A stretch of 64,000 nt of DNA from Schleiferiaceae bacterium (GCA_018402665.1 JAGYIN010000008.1:21585-85584), one strand, 5' to 3'; counted from the first letter of the stretch, positions 1-9,465 are shown. Made by a program: numbers and translations. The notes: generated by a model not told the origin, from the sequence alone.

Positions 1-348
1 GGTACCCATGGTTACAGATCCATTGATTTCAGCACCCGGTTCTACGGCTAGTTTTTCAACCTGCACCTTGCCTTGGACCTTCGCAGAAGCTGTAAGCGAT
101 AGTGTTTGCGCAACTTTAAGCGTTCCTTCTAATTGGCCTGCGATAGCGGCGTTTTTGCACTCCACTTCGCCTTCCACTCGTCCGTGCTCTCCGATAACCA
201 GCTTACCGCTGACCTTCATGTTGCCAATGACCTTGCCGTCAACTCGTATGTCTCCATCCGAAACTACATCACCGTTAATGCTCGTGCCCACGAGAATACG
301 GTTGGACGCTTGAGCTTGTTCTGGGTGTTTTTTTGCAGATGAAATCAT
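1..348 (-). CDS. Bactofilin (polymer-forming cytoskeletal protein), cut by the window edge
   Basis: The first 116 codons are present; the C-terminal end lies outside the window. After a short polar N-terminus (MISSAKKHPEQAQASN) the protein runs as short repeated beta strands with regularly spaced Gly and Val (for example GDVVSDGDIRVDGKVIGNM, then GKLVIGEHGRVEGEVE). This is the right-handed beta-helix pattern of bactofilins, which form nucleotide-free filaments that scaffold envelope enzymes, often M23 peptidases. The ATG overlaps the porW stop as ATGA, so the two are probably translationally coupled. An M23 peptidase is divergently encoded about 2.7 kb away. Confidence 0.85.
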   Translation of the reverse strand, partial: MISSAKKHPEQAQASNRILVGTSINGDVVSDGDIRVDGKVIGNMKVSGKLVIGEHGRVEGEVECKNAAIAGQLEGTLKVAQTLSLTASAKVQGKVQVEKLAVEPGAEINGSVTMGT

Positions 349-2954
349 AATGTGTCAAAATATTGGAGGTACTCTTTGAGGACCTTGTCTCTATAAACTT
401 TGCCAAAGTTCGGATTATTTATATAAAAACCAGCACTTTGAGCCTTCGGATAGTATTGTTCGATAGATGTCCCTTGTTGATTGAAGGTGTTTACATACAC
501 GATAGCCTTCTCTTTCGTACGTAAACCACTGACAATAATGAGCTGCGTGTTTTGATCGTAGAATATGTTTTGAATGCGCAGGTTATCAAATTTGAAAAAC
601 TCCTTATTGAAATCTGCAAGTGCATTTCGCAACTCATTGATTTTTGAATTTTCTGCAGGTATGGCAAGGACGAATTTATGCGGCGCGTTGTCCTGCTGCT
701 GAAAATCTACTTTATTCACTTTTAAATCCCCCGTACCGCGGTTCGGAGCCTCTTCACTTCCAGATGCCTCGTCTTGTAACATGCTCAAAAGTTGCGCAGC
801 GCGAGTGGCCTCTTCCGTTCCTGAATGGATTTTTACTACGTTCTGTAGTTCACTAATCGTCGCCTCAGCATCGCCGGTGGCACCGGTAATGTAGGCGGTC
901 AAAAGACCGGTTTTCGGCAAGAGGGCACTGCTTGGATATCTTGCGGTAAAGGCGTTGAGTAAGGCGGTCGCAGATTTGAATTGGCCCAATTCATACGCGA
1001 CAAATGCGGCATCGTAAGCTTCTTGCTCTTCCAAAGGAATTGCTGGACCCTTTTGCTCACCGCGCAATAATGCAGCATATGGGCTGTTTGCGTAGGTAGT
1101 AAGAAGCACCGATTTCGCCTCGTCACTCTTTTCTTCTGCCCCCGTTTCCGTGTAAAGCAAGTACTGACCGTACAAAACTTTCGGTGTCGTCTGAGCGAAT
1201 GATTCAAACTCATTCATGTATCCCGCCCAAGCTAATTCCGCTTCGTTTTTATCCCGAAGCCCGTCCTTATAAATGAACCCTAATTCGCTTTTTGCGCTAG
1301 CCTCACGCTGAAAGCTCGCCTTCAAATCGTCATCCGATTTTAAAACCCGCGCGAGATAATAGTCCACACTGTTGTCATCGCTCGGCAACAATGCTTTTGT
1401 GGAGTCGCTTTCAGTAACCTCTTGGTTTTCGGTCGGTTGTACCGCAAAACCTTGCACCGGCTTGTCCTTCGTGCGCCAATGGTCTTCTAATGTTCTGTTT
1501 CCCCAGGTACGCTTAAACGCCGCAACACCTTTCGCCCTCACCGATGGGTTGTAAAAATACCATTGTCCTGAACCGCCGCCCGCTTGAGGACCAGCATCTG
1601 CCAATAATGTATTTTCTGCTGCACGCATTGCTGCAATTTCCGCACGCCTTGCCTCCGCTGCTTCGCGCGCTTGCTTCGCTTCGATGTGTTCCTCAAATTT
1701 TTGACGAAGCGCTTGCGCACTCATTCCATACATGGACTGGAGGCTGTCTTCAAGCGATACAATGTTTATTTGGTCCACCAGATCGTTCAAAACAGTGGTG
1801 CGCTCCTCTAACGTGTCCAAGCCTGGATAATCCAAAGGCAACACCGAAATAGCGCTGTCATAGTAAGCCTGTGCATTCACAAATGATCTAAAATCAAACT
1901 CAATACCCGCTAGTTTTAAATAGCTTTTCCCTTTTTGACGTGGATTGTCGACCGAAGAGGCTATGCTCTGACGCAACTTTACCTCAGCCTCTGGATACTG
2001 CTCAAGGTCCAATTCTTTCAATGCCCACACGTAATAGATCTGATCGCGGTACGTGATGTTCTTATCGTCCTTAAGCATCTTATTTAGTGCCTTCTCTATG
2101 ATGCTTATGTCTTCCATGAAGACGTCAAAATTCTCTGCACGCTTGATCTGAGCAGAAAAGGTAATGTCGTAATCGTCCGGGTGTAATTTAAGTACGTCAT
2201 CATAGGCTAGGGCACTTTCGTACCCTTTGCCGAGCTTCGCCAAAAGTTGTGCATTGAGATACGACAGCCGAACTTTCTCTGACTTCACACTGGCCGTTTG
2301 TGCTGCTGCTGCAACCCAGGCTTGCGCCTCCGCCCACTTTTCTTGAGAAAAATGGAAATACGCCATGGTTTTTTGGGCTTCAAACAACTGGTCTTTTGGA
2401 AGCTTTTTTGTGTAGAGTTCGTCCAATTGCTGTTCGGCTTGAAAAAAGTTTTCCATCCGAACGTGCGTTTGTGCAGCAAGGAGCTTCGCCCAAAAAACCT
2501 CGTCTTCAGCCAGCTCAAGTCGCCCGAAGTTGTCTTCAATGTAAGAGGTGGCTTCAAGGGTTTGAATCAACTCGTGCTTGTAAAATCGGCTTCGTGCTAT
2601 AAGAAGATAGGCTTTAAAAACATAGTCGTTCTTCTGTTTACCGCTAAAGACCATACTGTGCTTCTTAACCACTTTAGCGCTTTTCTCAATAGCGCGGTCC
2701 ATCTTCGCAAATAACCCAGACGCTTGATCTGCATCTGGCCAAAAGTAAATGGGCAAGAACTGTTCAAAGTCCCATTCCTCGCCGTTTTGAAACTGCACAA
2801 CAGCCTCGTTAAAAGCCTCTTCGCCATTGAAATAGGCGTTGTAATGCGCGGTAACCTCGTGGTACTTTCTATTCACCCAACGATCCTTCGTCGTAGAACA
2901 AGAGGCCAGCAAAAGCACGGCCGCGAAGATGATAAGTCGTTTTGTGTGGAACAT
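345..2954 (-). CDS. porW: Type IX secretion system periplasmic lipoprotein PorW/SprE
   Basis: An 869-residue lipoprotein with a lipobox (LASC, lipidated Cys19) after a hydrophobic signal. The stretch just after it (WVNRKYHEVTAHYNAYFNGEE) is characteristic of the SprE/PorW family. The body is made of helical TPR-like repeats, with a charged Ala/Glu/Arg coiled-coil stretch around residues 430-460. PorW/SprE is needed for type IX protein secretion and, in gliding flavobacteria, for motility; it acts at the periplasmic side of the machinery. A protein with a type IX sorting domain is encoded at 42.5 kb. The gene is first in a two-gene unit with the bactofilin and is divergent from the M23 peptidase gene. 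Confidence 0.9.
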   Translation of the reverse strand: MFHTKRLIIFAAVLLLASCSTTKDRWVNRKYHEVTAHYNAYFNGEEAFNEAVVQFQNGEEWDFEQFLPIYFWPDADQASGLFAKMDRAIEKSAKVVKKHSMVFSGKQKNDYVFKAYLLIARSRFYKHELIQTLEATSYIEDNFGRLELAEDEVFWAKLLAAQTHVRMENFFQAEQQLDELYTKKLPKDQLFEAQKTMAYFHFSQEKWAEAQAWVAAAAQTASVKSEKVRLSYLNAQLLAKLGKGYESALAYDDVLKLHPDDYDITFSAQIKRAENFDVFMEDISIIEKALNKMLKDDKNITYRDQIYYVWALKELDLEQYPEAEVKLRQSIASSVDNPRQKGKSYLKLAGIEFDFRSFVNAQAYYDSAISVLPLDYPGLDTLEERTTVLNDLVDQINIVSLEDSLQSMYGMSAQALRQKFEEHIEAKQAREAAEARRAEIAAMRAAENTLLADAGPQAGGGSGQWYFYNPSVRAKGVAAFKRTWGNRTLEDHWRTKDKPVQGFAVQPTENQEVTESDSTKALLPSDDNSVDYYLARVLKSDDDLKASFQREASAKSELGFIYKDGLRDKNEAELAWAGYMNEFESFAQTTPKVLYGQYLLYTETGAEEKSDEAKSVLLTTYANSPYAALLRGEQKGPAIPLEEQEAYDAAFVAYELGQFKSATALLNAFTARYPSSALLPKTGLLTAYITGATGDAEATISELQNVVKIHSGTEEATRAAQLLSMLQDEASGSEEAPNRGTGDLKVNKVDFQQQDNAPHKFVLAIPAENSKINELRNALADFNKEFFKFDNLRIQNIFYDQNTQLIIVSGLRTKEKAIVYVNTFNQQGTSIEQYYPKAQSAGFYINNPNFGKVYRDKVLKEYLQYFDTL

Positions 2955-3029
2955 ATTTCTAATAACGCCCTAAAATTATTTTATTTCACGCCGCGAGAGA
3001 AATTCAGAGCACGATATTTGTCTTTAATC

Positions 3030-3890
3030 ATGGCAGTAGAAAAACAGAAACAAAAACGCGTAGAGCGGTGGCGTAATAAATTTCGCCTCGTCATTTTGAA
3101 TGACGATACCTTCGAAGAGCTCCTAACCCTGCGCCTTAGCCCGTTGAACGTTTTTACGTTCAGTGTTTTTGCTATTGTTTTTACCATCGCGATCACTTCA
3201 ATGGTTATTGCTTTTACTCCTTTAAAAGAATTGGTTCCCGGTTACGCTTCTTCTAAAATTCGTCGACAAGCGGTAGAATTAAGCTTAAAAACAGACAGTT
3301 TAGAGGGTGTTTTACGCCAAAACGAGCGTTATGTAAACGGTATTCAACGCATTTTGCAAGGAGAAGTGATCGATTCTGTTGTTCAGGATGTGGCTACTGA
3401 AGATACCGCTGCAATCGGATCCGTTGTGCTCTCGGATCCTAGCCCTACGGACAGCGCGTTTAGAGATTGGGTCGAAGATGAAACGGCCTTTAGTTTAGAG
3501 CAACGCGCGGCAGAATTGGACATTCCCCAGCTTTTAGCGCCCGTAGAAGGCGTCGTGACTTCTTCTTTCGATCGCACCACAGGCCATTTTGCGGTCGATG
3601 TTGCTTCAACAAGAAACGCCCCTATAAAGTCCTGTTACGAAGGCACGGTTGTTTTTGCCGACTGGACCAGTGAAAATGGACATATCATCATCATACAGCA
3701 TGAGAATGATTTAGTGAGCGCATACAAACACAACAGCGCGCTACTCAAAGAAGTCGGTGATTTTGTACGAAGCGGAGAAGCCATCGCAATTATTGGAAAT
3801 AGTGGTGAAAATTCAACCGGACCGCACCTTCATTTTGAGCTCTGGTACGACGGAAACGCCATAAATCCAGAAGAATACATCAAGCTTTAA
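3030..3890 (+). CDS. Membrane-anchored M23 family metallopeptidase
   Basis: 286 residues: basic cytoplasmic N-terminus, one membrane segment (about residues 39-63), a short coiled-coil-like linker, then a C-terminal LytM/M23 domain. The zinc ligands are visible as H186-x3-D190 (HFAVD) and H266-x-H268 (PHLHFE). Such enzymes cut peptidoglycan cross-links. The reading frame is open further upstream, but that extension would run into the divergent porW gene, so the ATG after TTTAATC is chosen. Bacteroidota M23 proteins of this layout often sit beside bactofilin genes, as here. It converges on rnhA with a 4-bp overlap. Confidence 0.9.
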   Translation: MAVEKQKQKRVERWRNKFRLVILNDDTFEELLTLRLSPLNVFTFSVFAIVFTIAITSMVIAFTPLKELVPGYASSKIRRQAVELSLKTDSLEGVLRQNERYVNGIQRILQGEVIDSVVQDVATEDTAAIGSVVLSDPSPTDSAFRDWVEDETAFSLEQRAAELDIPQLLAPVEGVVTSSFDRTTGHFAVDVASTRNAPIKSCYEGTVVFADWTSENGHIIIIQHENDLVSAYKHNSALLKEVGDFVRSGEAIAIIGNSGENSTGPHLHFELWYDGNAINPEEYIKL

Positions 3891-4345
3891 CGCGACTGCT
3901 CGTAGCCCTCATCTGCGGGCAATCCCTTCTTCTTACTTTCAATGACCGCTAAGGCGTCGCAACGCTCATTTTGCGGATGGTTGTTGTGGCCTTTTACCCA
4001 TTGAAATGTAGGGTTATATTTTTTAAGAAGTGGCAGCATTAGGCGCCACAAATCCGGATTTTTTTTGTCTTTGAAGCCTTTTTTGACCCACGAAAAAAGC
4101 CAACCCTTGTTAATGGCGTCCACGACATACTTGCTGTCGCTCACGACGACGACTTCGACGTTGTCGCTCTTAAGTTCACGAAGACCTTGAATGACTGCGA
4201 GTAATTCCATACGGTTATTCGTAGTAAGTCGGAAGCCTCCACTGAGTTCTTTTTGATGACCTGCACTGCTTTCCAGAACCACTCCATAACCGCCTGGTCC
4301 TGGGTTGCCGCTTGCTGCTCCGTCCGTGTAAATGGTTACTCTCAA
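3887..4345 (-). CDS. rnhA: Ribonuclease HI
   Basis: Cleaves the RNA strand of RNA-DNA hybrids, including Okazaki primers and R-loops. All four metal-binding acidic residues are seen in order: YTDG (Asp8), RMELLAV (Glu), VVSDSKY (Asp) and ERCDALA (Asp). There is no upstream ATG in frame. A TTG whose last two bases overlap the purN stop (TTGA) gives 152 residues, near the usual length of about 155. A TTG at 4372 would add nine residues. The overlap implies coupling with purN. It is tail to tail with the M23 gene. Confidence 0.9.
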   Translation of the reverse strand: MRVTIYTDGAASGNPGPGGYGVVLESSAGHQKELSGGFRLTTNNRMELLAVIQGLRELKSDNVEVVVVSDSKYVVDAINKGWLFSWVKKGFKDKKNPDLWRLMLPLLKKYNPTFQWVKGHNNHPQNERCDALAVIESKKKGLPADEGYEQSR

Positions 4346-4914
4346 TTGCTCAATGCCATTTGTTCGATCCAACCTTCAACGGTCGGGCCATAATATTCCA
4401 ACTCCAAATCGCGGACGCTGGACTCTATACTTTCGGGCGAAGATCCAGGCTCAATTTCAACCGCATACTGCGCAATAACCACACCCTCGTCATACGCTTC
4501 GTTCACCAAATGTATGGTAATACCCGTCTCATTCTCTCCAGATTCACTCACTGCTTGGTGCACGTGCTTGCCGTACATTCCTTTGCCGCCGAACTTAGGC
4601 AACAACGCTGGGTGAATGTTTAACATTCGCCCATTGAACGCAATGGTCCATTCTTTCGGAATCATTTGTAAATATCCCGCCAATAAAATGACGTCTGCCT
4701 TTTCCTTTAAAATAGTCAAAAGCGCAGCACTTTCTGTTTTTGGTGAAAAGACCTCAATACCAACATTTAATCGTTTAGCACGCTCAATTACGCCTGCTTT
4801 AGCGTTGTTCGTAACTATTAAATTTACCCTTGCGAGGTCAGAATGCTCGAAATACCGCACCAACGATTCCGCGTTACTTCCTGAACCTGAGGCAAGTATG
4901 GCTATTTTTAACAT
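4342..4914 (-). CDS. purN: Phosphoribosylglycinamide formyltransferase
   Basis: Third step of purine synthesis: transfers a formyl group from 10-formyl-THF to GAR in the cytoplasm. The 190-residue protein begins MLKIAILASGSGSNAES, the family's phosphate-binding N-terminus. It carries the catalytic Asn-His pair in RMLNIHPALLP and the Asp of AYDEGVV. The ATG is chosen over an in-frame TTG eight codons upstream because PurN proteins start directly at this strand. It is divergent from acpP and leads a two-gene unit with rnhA. A TAAATTTG box lies about 20 nt upstream. Confidence 0.95.
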   Translation of the reverse strand: MLKIAILASGSGSNAESLVRYFEHSDLARVNLIVTNNAKAGVIERAKRLNVGIEVFSPKTESAALLTILKEKADVILLAGYLQMIPKEWTIAFNGRMLNIHPALLPKFGGKGMYGKHVHQAVSESGENETGITIHLVNEAYDEGVVIAQYAVEIEPGSSPESIESSVRDLELEYYGPTVEGWIEQMALSN

Positions 4915-4935
4915 GATTTTTGTACCTTGAAGGGA

Positions 4936-4943
4936 CAAATTTA
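4936..4943 (-). promoter_or_regulatory. Putative -7 promoter box of purN-rnhA
   Basis: TAAATTTG on the minus strand fits the Bacteroidota -7 consensus TAnnTTTG and lies 22 nt before the purN ATG. I find no clear -33 TTTG at the normal spacing. Confidence 0.4.
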
Positions 4944-5015
4944 AGCCGAGATATCCGCTGTGGGGGATAACTAAAGTTTTATTTTCTTTGTGGCGATTAT
5001 TAAACTATTCTAATC

Positions 5016-5252
5016 ATGTCTGAAATTGCAGGAAAAGTAACAGCTATCATCGTTGACAAATTAGGTGTTGACGAAAACGAAGTTAATGCAGATGCTAGCT
5101 TCACTAACGACCTAGGTGCGGATTCGCTAGACACCGTTGAGTTGATCATGGAATTCGAAAAAGAATTTGACATCCAGATCCCTGACGATCAAGCTGAAAA
5201 CATTGGTACAGTAGGTCAAGCTATCTCTTACATCGAGGAAGCTTTAGCATAA
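5016..5252 (+). CDS. acpP: Acyl carrier protein
   Basis: 78 residues, acidic, four-helix ACP. The DSLD motif places the phosphopantetheine attachment site at Ser37. It carries growing acyl chains in type II fatty acid synthesis. It is the first gene of a unit with fabF 15 nt downstream, the standard order in bacteria, and faces purN across about 100 bp. Confidence 0.97.
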   Translation: MSEIAGKVTAIIVDKLGVDENEVNADASFTNDLGADSLDTVELIMEFEKEFDIQIPDDQAENIGTVGQAISYIEEALA

Positions 5253-5267
5253 GCAAAAGTCTTTTTT

Positions 5268-6518
5268 ATGAACCTGAAACGCGTAGTAGTAACCGGGCTA
5301 GGTGCGCTCACACCTGTGGGGAACACAGCCGAAGAAACTTGGACGAATCTCCTTGCTGGGAAATCCGGTGCCGGACCCATCACGAGATTTGACGCCTCAT
5401 TGTTTAAGACACACTTCGCGTGTGAGGTCAAAGATTTTGCTCCAAACGACTTGCTCGACCGCAAGGAAGCCCGTCGTATGGATCGATTTACACAATTCGG
5501 GATGGTAGTAGCCGACGAGGCTATTGCCGATTCCGGGTTGGATTTTGAAAAAGAAAACCCAGATCGCATCGGCGTGATTTGGGGTTCTGGAATTGGCGGT
5601 ATTGACACCTTCTTTGAGCAAGTCAAAGGATTCGTTGATAACGACCTCAATCCGCGCTTTAATCCCTTCCTCATTCCGATGATGATTTCAGACATTACGC
5701 CTGGTCGCATCTCCATGAAGCACGGTTTACGCGGGCCAAACTATACTACAGTAAGTGCATGTGCCTCTTCTACAAATGCACTTATTGATGCGTTCAATCT
5801 GATCCGACTGGGTAAAGCAGATGTCATCGTTAGCGGTGGTTCAGAAGCCGCTATCAATCCTGTAGGAATGGGTGGATTCAACGCAATGAATGCGCTCTCC
5901 ACGAGAAACGAAGACCCTATGACCGCCTCGAGACCGTTCGACGCTGAGCGCGATGGATTTGTCATGGGTGAAGGCGGCGCAGGAATCATTTTAGAAGAGT
6001 ACGAACACGCTAAAGCGCGTGGTGCTAAAATTTATGCTGAAATGGTCGGCGGCGGCTTAAGCGCCGATGCACACCATCTTACCGCACCACATCCAGAGGG
6101 TTTGGGCGCGCGCAACGTAATGGCAAACGCCATTGAAGATGCCGGTCTAAAGCCAGAAGATATAGACTACGTAAACGTTCACGGTACATCCACACCACTA
6201 GGTGATATTGCTGAAACAAAGGCTATTCAGCAAGTCTTTGGAGAACACGCTTATAACCTGAATATTTCATCTACGAAGAGTATGACAGGTCACCTCCTTG
6301 GTGCGGCTGGTGCTGTTGAAGCAATGGCCTCTATTATGGCCATTTATACGGGAATGGTCCCACCGACCATTAACCACTTCACCGACGATGAAAACCTTGA
6401 TCCTAAACTTAACTTTACTTTCCATTCGGCTCAGGAGAGAGAGGTTAGAGCAGCGTTAAGCAACACCTTCGGTTTCGGAGGTCACAACGCCTCTGTCCTC
6501 TTCAAGAAGGCTGAATAA
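5268..6518 (+). CDS. fabF: Beta-ketoacyl-ACP synthase II
   Basis: 416-residue condensing enzyme that elongates acyl-ACP with malonyl-ACP. The catalytic triad is Cys165 in SACASSTNA, His in NVHGTSTPLGD and His in KSMTGHLLGAAGA, the Cys-His-His arrangement of KAS I/II. The C-terminus has the expected GFGGHNASVLF. It sits directly after acpP, and the rnc start codon abuts its stop. Confidence 0.97.
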   Translation: MNLKRVVVTGLGALTPVGNTAEETWTNLLAGKSGAGPITRFDASLFKTHFACEVKDFAPNDLLDRKEARRMDRFTQFGMVVADEAIADSGLDFEKENPDRIGVIWGSGIGGIDTFFEQVKGFVDNDLNPRFNPFLIPMMISDITPGRISMKHGLRGPNYTTVSACASSTNALIDAFNLIRLGKADVIVSGGSEAAINPVGMGGFNAMNALSTRNEDPMTASRPFDAERDGFVMGEGGAGIILEEYEHAKARGAKIYAEMVGGGLSADAHHLTAPHPEGLGARNVMANAIEDAGLKPEDIDYVNVHGTSTPLGDIAETKAIQQVFGEHAYNLNISSTKSMTGHLLGAAGAVEAMASIMAIYTGMVPPTINHFTDDENLDPKLNFTFHSAQEREVRAALSNTFGFGGHNASVLFKKAE

Positions 6519-7244
6519 ATGAGTAGACTTTCCCAGGTATTTCTTTCTTTACAGCCGTCCCGGTTCAAAAATGAAATCAAGGGAATCATTGGGTATTGGC
6601 CCAAGGATCTTTCGTTGTATAAACTTGCACTTCGTCATTCTAGCGCATATCCTTTTCGAAAAAAGAAAGGGGAGCGCAACAACGAACGTCTCGAATATTT
6701 AGGAGATGCCGTCATTGATTTAGTCGTTGCTGAAGCGCTATTTTACCGATTTCCAAAGGAAGACGAAGGGTATTTAACTAAACTTCGGAGCAAGTTGGTT
6801 TCACGAAATAACCTCAATAGGGTCGCGGACGAATTGGGCTTGCCGAACATGTTGGTGGCCAATTTAAAAGGAAACCACGGTGACAGTATCTACGGTGATG
6901 CTTTAGAAGCCCTGGTAGGTGCTGTTTACATCGATCTAGGTCTTAAAAAAACCCAGTTTTTTGTGATGAAAGCCATCGTCCTTCCCTTCATCGAGGACTC
7001 TGATTTGCTCTTAACTACGCACAATTACAAAAGCGAAGTCATTGAGTACTTCCAGTCGAAAAAACTCAGCTTTCGCTTTGAAGAATTGGCTCGTCTAGGG
7101 GAACAACACAACAGTACATTCACCATGGGCTTATTCCTTGGAGATGAGCTGGTCGCTCAGGGGGAAGGAAGCTCAAAGAAAAAGGGGGAAGAAGCTGCTG
7201 CGAAGATCTTTTACAATCAAACAGCGGAACTAACAAGTGGCTAG
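6519..7244 (+). CDS. rnc: Ribonuclease III
   Basis: 241 residues. The N-terminal RNase III domain carries the signature ERLEYLGDAVIDLVV and the second acidic site GDALEALVGAVYIDLG. The C-terminal double-stranded RNA-binding domain (about residues 165-235) ends in the KKKGEEAAAK helix. It processes rRNA and structured RNA. The ATG abuts the fabF TAA with no gap, indicating coupled translation. Confidence 0.95.
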   Translation: MSRLSQVFLSLQPSRFKNEIKGIIGYWPKDLSLYKLALRHSSAYPFRKKKGERNNERLEYLGDAVIDLVVAEALFYRFPKEDEGYLTKLRSKLVSRNNLNRVADELGLPNMLVANLKGNHGDSIYGDALEALVGAVYIDLGLKKTQFFVMKAIVLPFIEDSDLLLTTHNYKSEVIEYFQSKKLSFRFEELARLGEQHNSTFTMGLFLGDELVAQGEGSSKKKGEEAAAKIFYNQTAELTSG

Positions 7245-7722
7245 AGTGAAACACATAAATGCGCTTTCCCAGCTGAAGATGAACTTCAGTGCCGTAGGCG
7301 TGCGTTCCCCGCTAAAAGATTATGAATTGGCGTATTGGCTAAACGTTCAATACGGCATGCGACTGGTCTGCAGGCCAGAGCCAGAAGACGAGTGGGAAAA
7401 TGATGTTATTTGGGAATACAATGTTTTTGACGGCTTGGACCCCTTTGGCGAATCCCTTTGTATGGTAGCCAATTTAAGTTCCGGTGCCCAAACCCAAGCT
7501 GAAGAGCGCTGGAGTCTGTTTGATAGCATTCCAGAAAAGCATCTTTTACCTTCTGTTAAACACTGGGACTATGTTTTAATGGTAGAAAATGCGGACTTTG
7601 CGTTCGATTTGGAAACCGTCCTAAAACGAAACGAAAGAATCACAACCGCCCAATATTTTGAGGCACACACACAACTAACACAACGAGAAACACATTTATT
7701 GTATGAAATTAGAAACCTCTAA
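7237..7722 (+). CDS. IPExxxVDY family protein
   Basis: A 161-residue protein of unknown function. It is recognised as the Bacteroidota IPExxxVDY family from its position between rnc and pyk and from the stretch SIPEKHLLPSVKHWDYVL, where the terminal motif is WDY rather than VDY. It has no signal peptide or membrane segment, so it is probably cytoplasmic. The GTG start overlaps the rnc stop; a second GTG three codons later is possible. Its 3' end overlaps the pyk start by 20 nt. Confidence 0.75.
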   Translation: MARVKHINALSQLKMNFSAVGVRSPLKDYELAYWLNVQYGMRLVCRPEPEDEWENDVIWEYNVFDGLDPFGESLCMVANLSSGAQTQAEERWSLFDSIPEKHLLPSVKHWDYVLMVENADFAFDLETVLKRNERITTAQYFEAHTQLTQRETHLLYEIRNL

Positions 7723-9136
7723 TAACACCAAAATAGTTGCAACCATGGGGCCCGCTTCATGGCATAAAGATGTCATGAAGGACATGATCAAGGCCGGTGT
7801 AAACGTTTTCCGAGTGAACTTTTCACACGGAGACCATGAAACGCATCGCCGGACCATTCGCCTCGTCAAAGAGTTGAACGAAGAATTCAACTGCAAGACA
7901 GCTGTTCTTGCCGACCTTCAGGGACCAAAGCTTCGCATCGGTGATGTAGAGGAGGGCGCAGTTATCAACGAAGGGGATACCTTGACCTTTACAACAAACA
8001 AAGTCAGTGGTACTGCAGAATTGGTTTACATGAACTACAAGCAGTTTCCTCAGGACGTTAATACCGGTGAGCATATTTTGCTTGACGACGGTAAGCTGAT
8101 GTGTGAAGTTATTGAGACCAACAAGAAGGATACTGTCGTTACAAAGGTTATCCAAGGCGGACCGCTCAAGAGTAAAAAAGGGGTGAACCTTCCCAACACT
8201 AAAGTAAGCTTACCGTGTCTGACCAAAAAAGACTTGGAAGACGTGATCGTTGCAATGGAAGAAGGTGTTGAATGGATTGGCTTGAGCTTTGTTCGCGATG
8301 CCGATGATGTCAACGAACTCCGTAAAATCATTAATGACTTTGGTTCGTTTGCGAAAATTGTTTCAAAAATTGAAAAGCCCGAAGCCGTTGTAGATATCGA
8401 TAAAATCATTGATGCTACAGATGCAATCATGGTGGCTCGTGGCGATCTTGGCGTTGAAATTCCATATTCTTCCGTGCCTATGGTACAGAAGATGATCGTT
8501 GAAAAATGTCATTTAAAAGCAAAGCCGTGTATCATCGCCACGCAGATGATGGAGAGCATGATTGACAGCCAAAGCCCTACTCGAGCTGAGGTTAACGACG
8601 TTGCAAACTCTGTGTGTGATGGTGCAGATGCAGTAATGCTCTCGGGTGAAACTTCCGTTGGTAAATTCCCCGCGAAAGTGGTTGAAACCATGGCAAACAT
8701 TGTTGCTCATGTGGAATCGACTTTCGATGTGAAGCCAAATATTGAGAATGAACCTTCTGTAAAGAACGAGCGGTACATCACTAAAACCATTTGTTACAAT
8801 GCAGCTAAAATTGCAGATCAGATAGATGCAGCAGCCATTTTAACAATGACCTTTAGCGGCTACACGGCATTAAAGATTGCTGGACACCGTCCTAAAACAA
8901 AAATCATTGTATTCACGGCAAACCGTCAAATCATGAACCAAATGTCATTGGTTTGGGGTGTAGAAGCGTTCTTTTACGACAAAATGGAAAGCACTGATCA
9001 AAGCTTTAAAGACATCAAAGCCATTCTTAAAGAGAGCGGCACTGTAAAAGAGGGCGATCTTATTGTGAATATTGCATCTATGCCTATCGAAGAGCGTGGA
9101 TTCACAAATATGTTGAAAATATCAGCTATTGACTAA
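7703..9136 (+). CDS. pyk: Pyruvate kinase
   Basis: Converts phosphoenolpyruvate and ADP to pyruvate and ATP, the last step of glycolysis. The 477 residues show the N-terminal NTKIVATMGPAS strand, the substrate/Mg site IVSKIEKPEAVVDIDKII and MVARGDLGVEIP, and the signature ATQMMESMIDSQSPTRAEV. The C-terminal regulatory domain is complete. It is the last gene of the acpP operon; a strong UUCG-loop terminator follows. Confidence 0.97.
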   Translation: MKLETSNNTKIVATMGPASWHKDVMKDMIKAGVNVFRVNFSHGDHETHRRTIRLVKELNEEFNCKTAVLADLQGPKLRIGDVEEGAVINEGDTLTFTTNKVSGTAELVYMNYKQFPQDVNTGEHILLDDGKLMCEVIETNKKDTVVTKVIQGGPLKSKKGVNLPNTKVSLPCLTKKDLEDVIVAMEEGVEWIGLSFVRDADDVNELRKIINDFGSFAKIVSKIEKPEAVVDIDKIIDATDAIMVARGDLGVEIPYSSVPMVQKMIVEKCHLKAKPCIIATQMMESMIDSQSPTRAEVNDVANSVCDGADAVMLSGETSVGKFPAKVVETMANIVAHVESTFDVKPNIENEPSVKNERYITKTICYNAAKIADQIDAAAILTMTFSGYTALKIAGHRPKTKIIVFTANRQIMNQMSLVWGVEAFFYDKMESTDQSFKDIKAILKESGTVKEGDLIVNIASMPIEERGFTNMLKISAID

Positions 9137-9160
9137 GCGTCAGCGCGCCGATTTCTTATC

Positions 9161-9190
9161 AAAAAGCCCGGCTTCGGCCGGGCTTTTCTT
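9161..9190 (+). terminator. Rho-independent terminator after pyk
   Basis: Eleven-base-pair stem AAAAGCCCGGC / GCCGGGCTTTT closed by a TTCG tetraloop and followed by a T-rich stretch. It ends the acpP-pyk operon. Confidence 0.9.
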
Positions 9191-9201
9191 ATTTTAACCT
9201 T

Positions 9202-9465
9202 ATGGAAAAAACGCAGCATTCATGGAGCCAACACACTAAGACCTTAGAGCAATCTTTTGTGTTTCCAACGTTCTTAAAAGCCATTGATTTTGTTAATGCC
9301 GTCGCAGCGTTATCAGAGCAACACCACCACCATCCAAACATAACTATTGCTTATACGCGTGTCGTTTTATCCGTCAACACACACGACGCGGGAAGTATTG
9401 TTACCCATAAAGACCATGCATTAGCGGCTGCGATAGATCTTCTTTACGAAGCGTATAGCCTATAA
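9202..9465 (+). CDS. 4a-hydroxytetrahydrobiopterin dehydratase (pterin carbinolamine dehydratase family)
   Basis: An 87-residue protein of the PCD/DCoH fold. The active-site stretch is present as SEQHHHHPNI, followed by the family's strand pattern and the HKDHALAAAIDLL helix with the conserved His. It regenerates the pterin cofactor of aromatic amino acid hydroxylases by dehydrating the 4a-carbinolamine. No hydroxylase is seen nearby. It lies just after the pyk terminator and converges on pheS with a 6-bp overlap. Confidence 0.88.
   Translation: MEKTQHSWSQHTKTLEQSFVFPTFLKAIDFVNAVAALSEQHHHHPNITIAYTRVVLSVNTHDAGSIVTHKDHALAAAIDLLYEAYSL

Noticed and set aside
2724..3029. Upstream extension of the M23 peptidase frame
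   Set aside because: It would overlap the start of the divergent porW gene by more than 200 bp and adds no recognisable sequence; the ATG at 3030 precedes a normal basic N-terminus.
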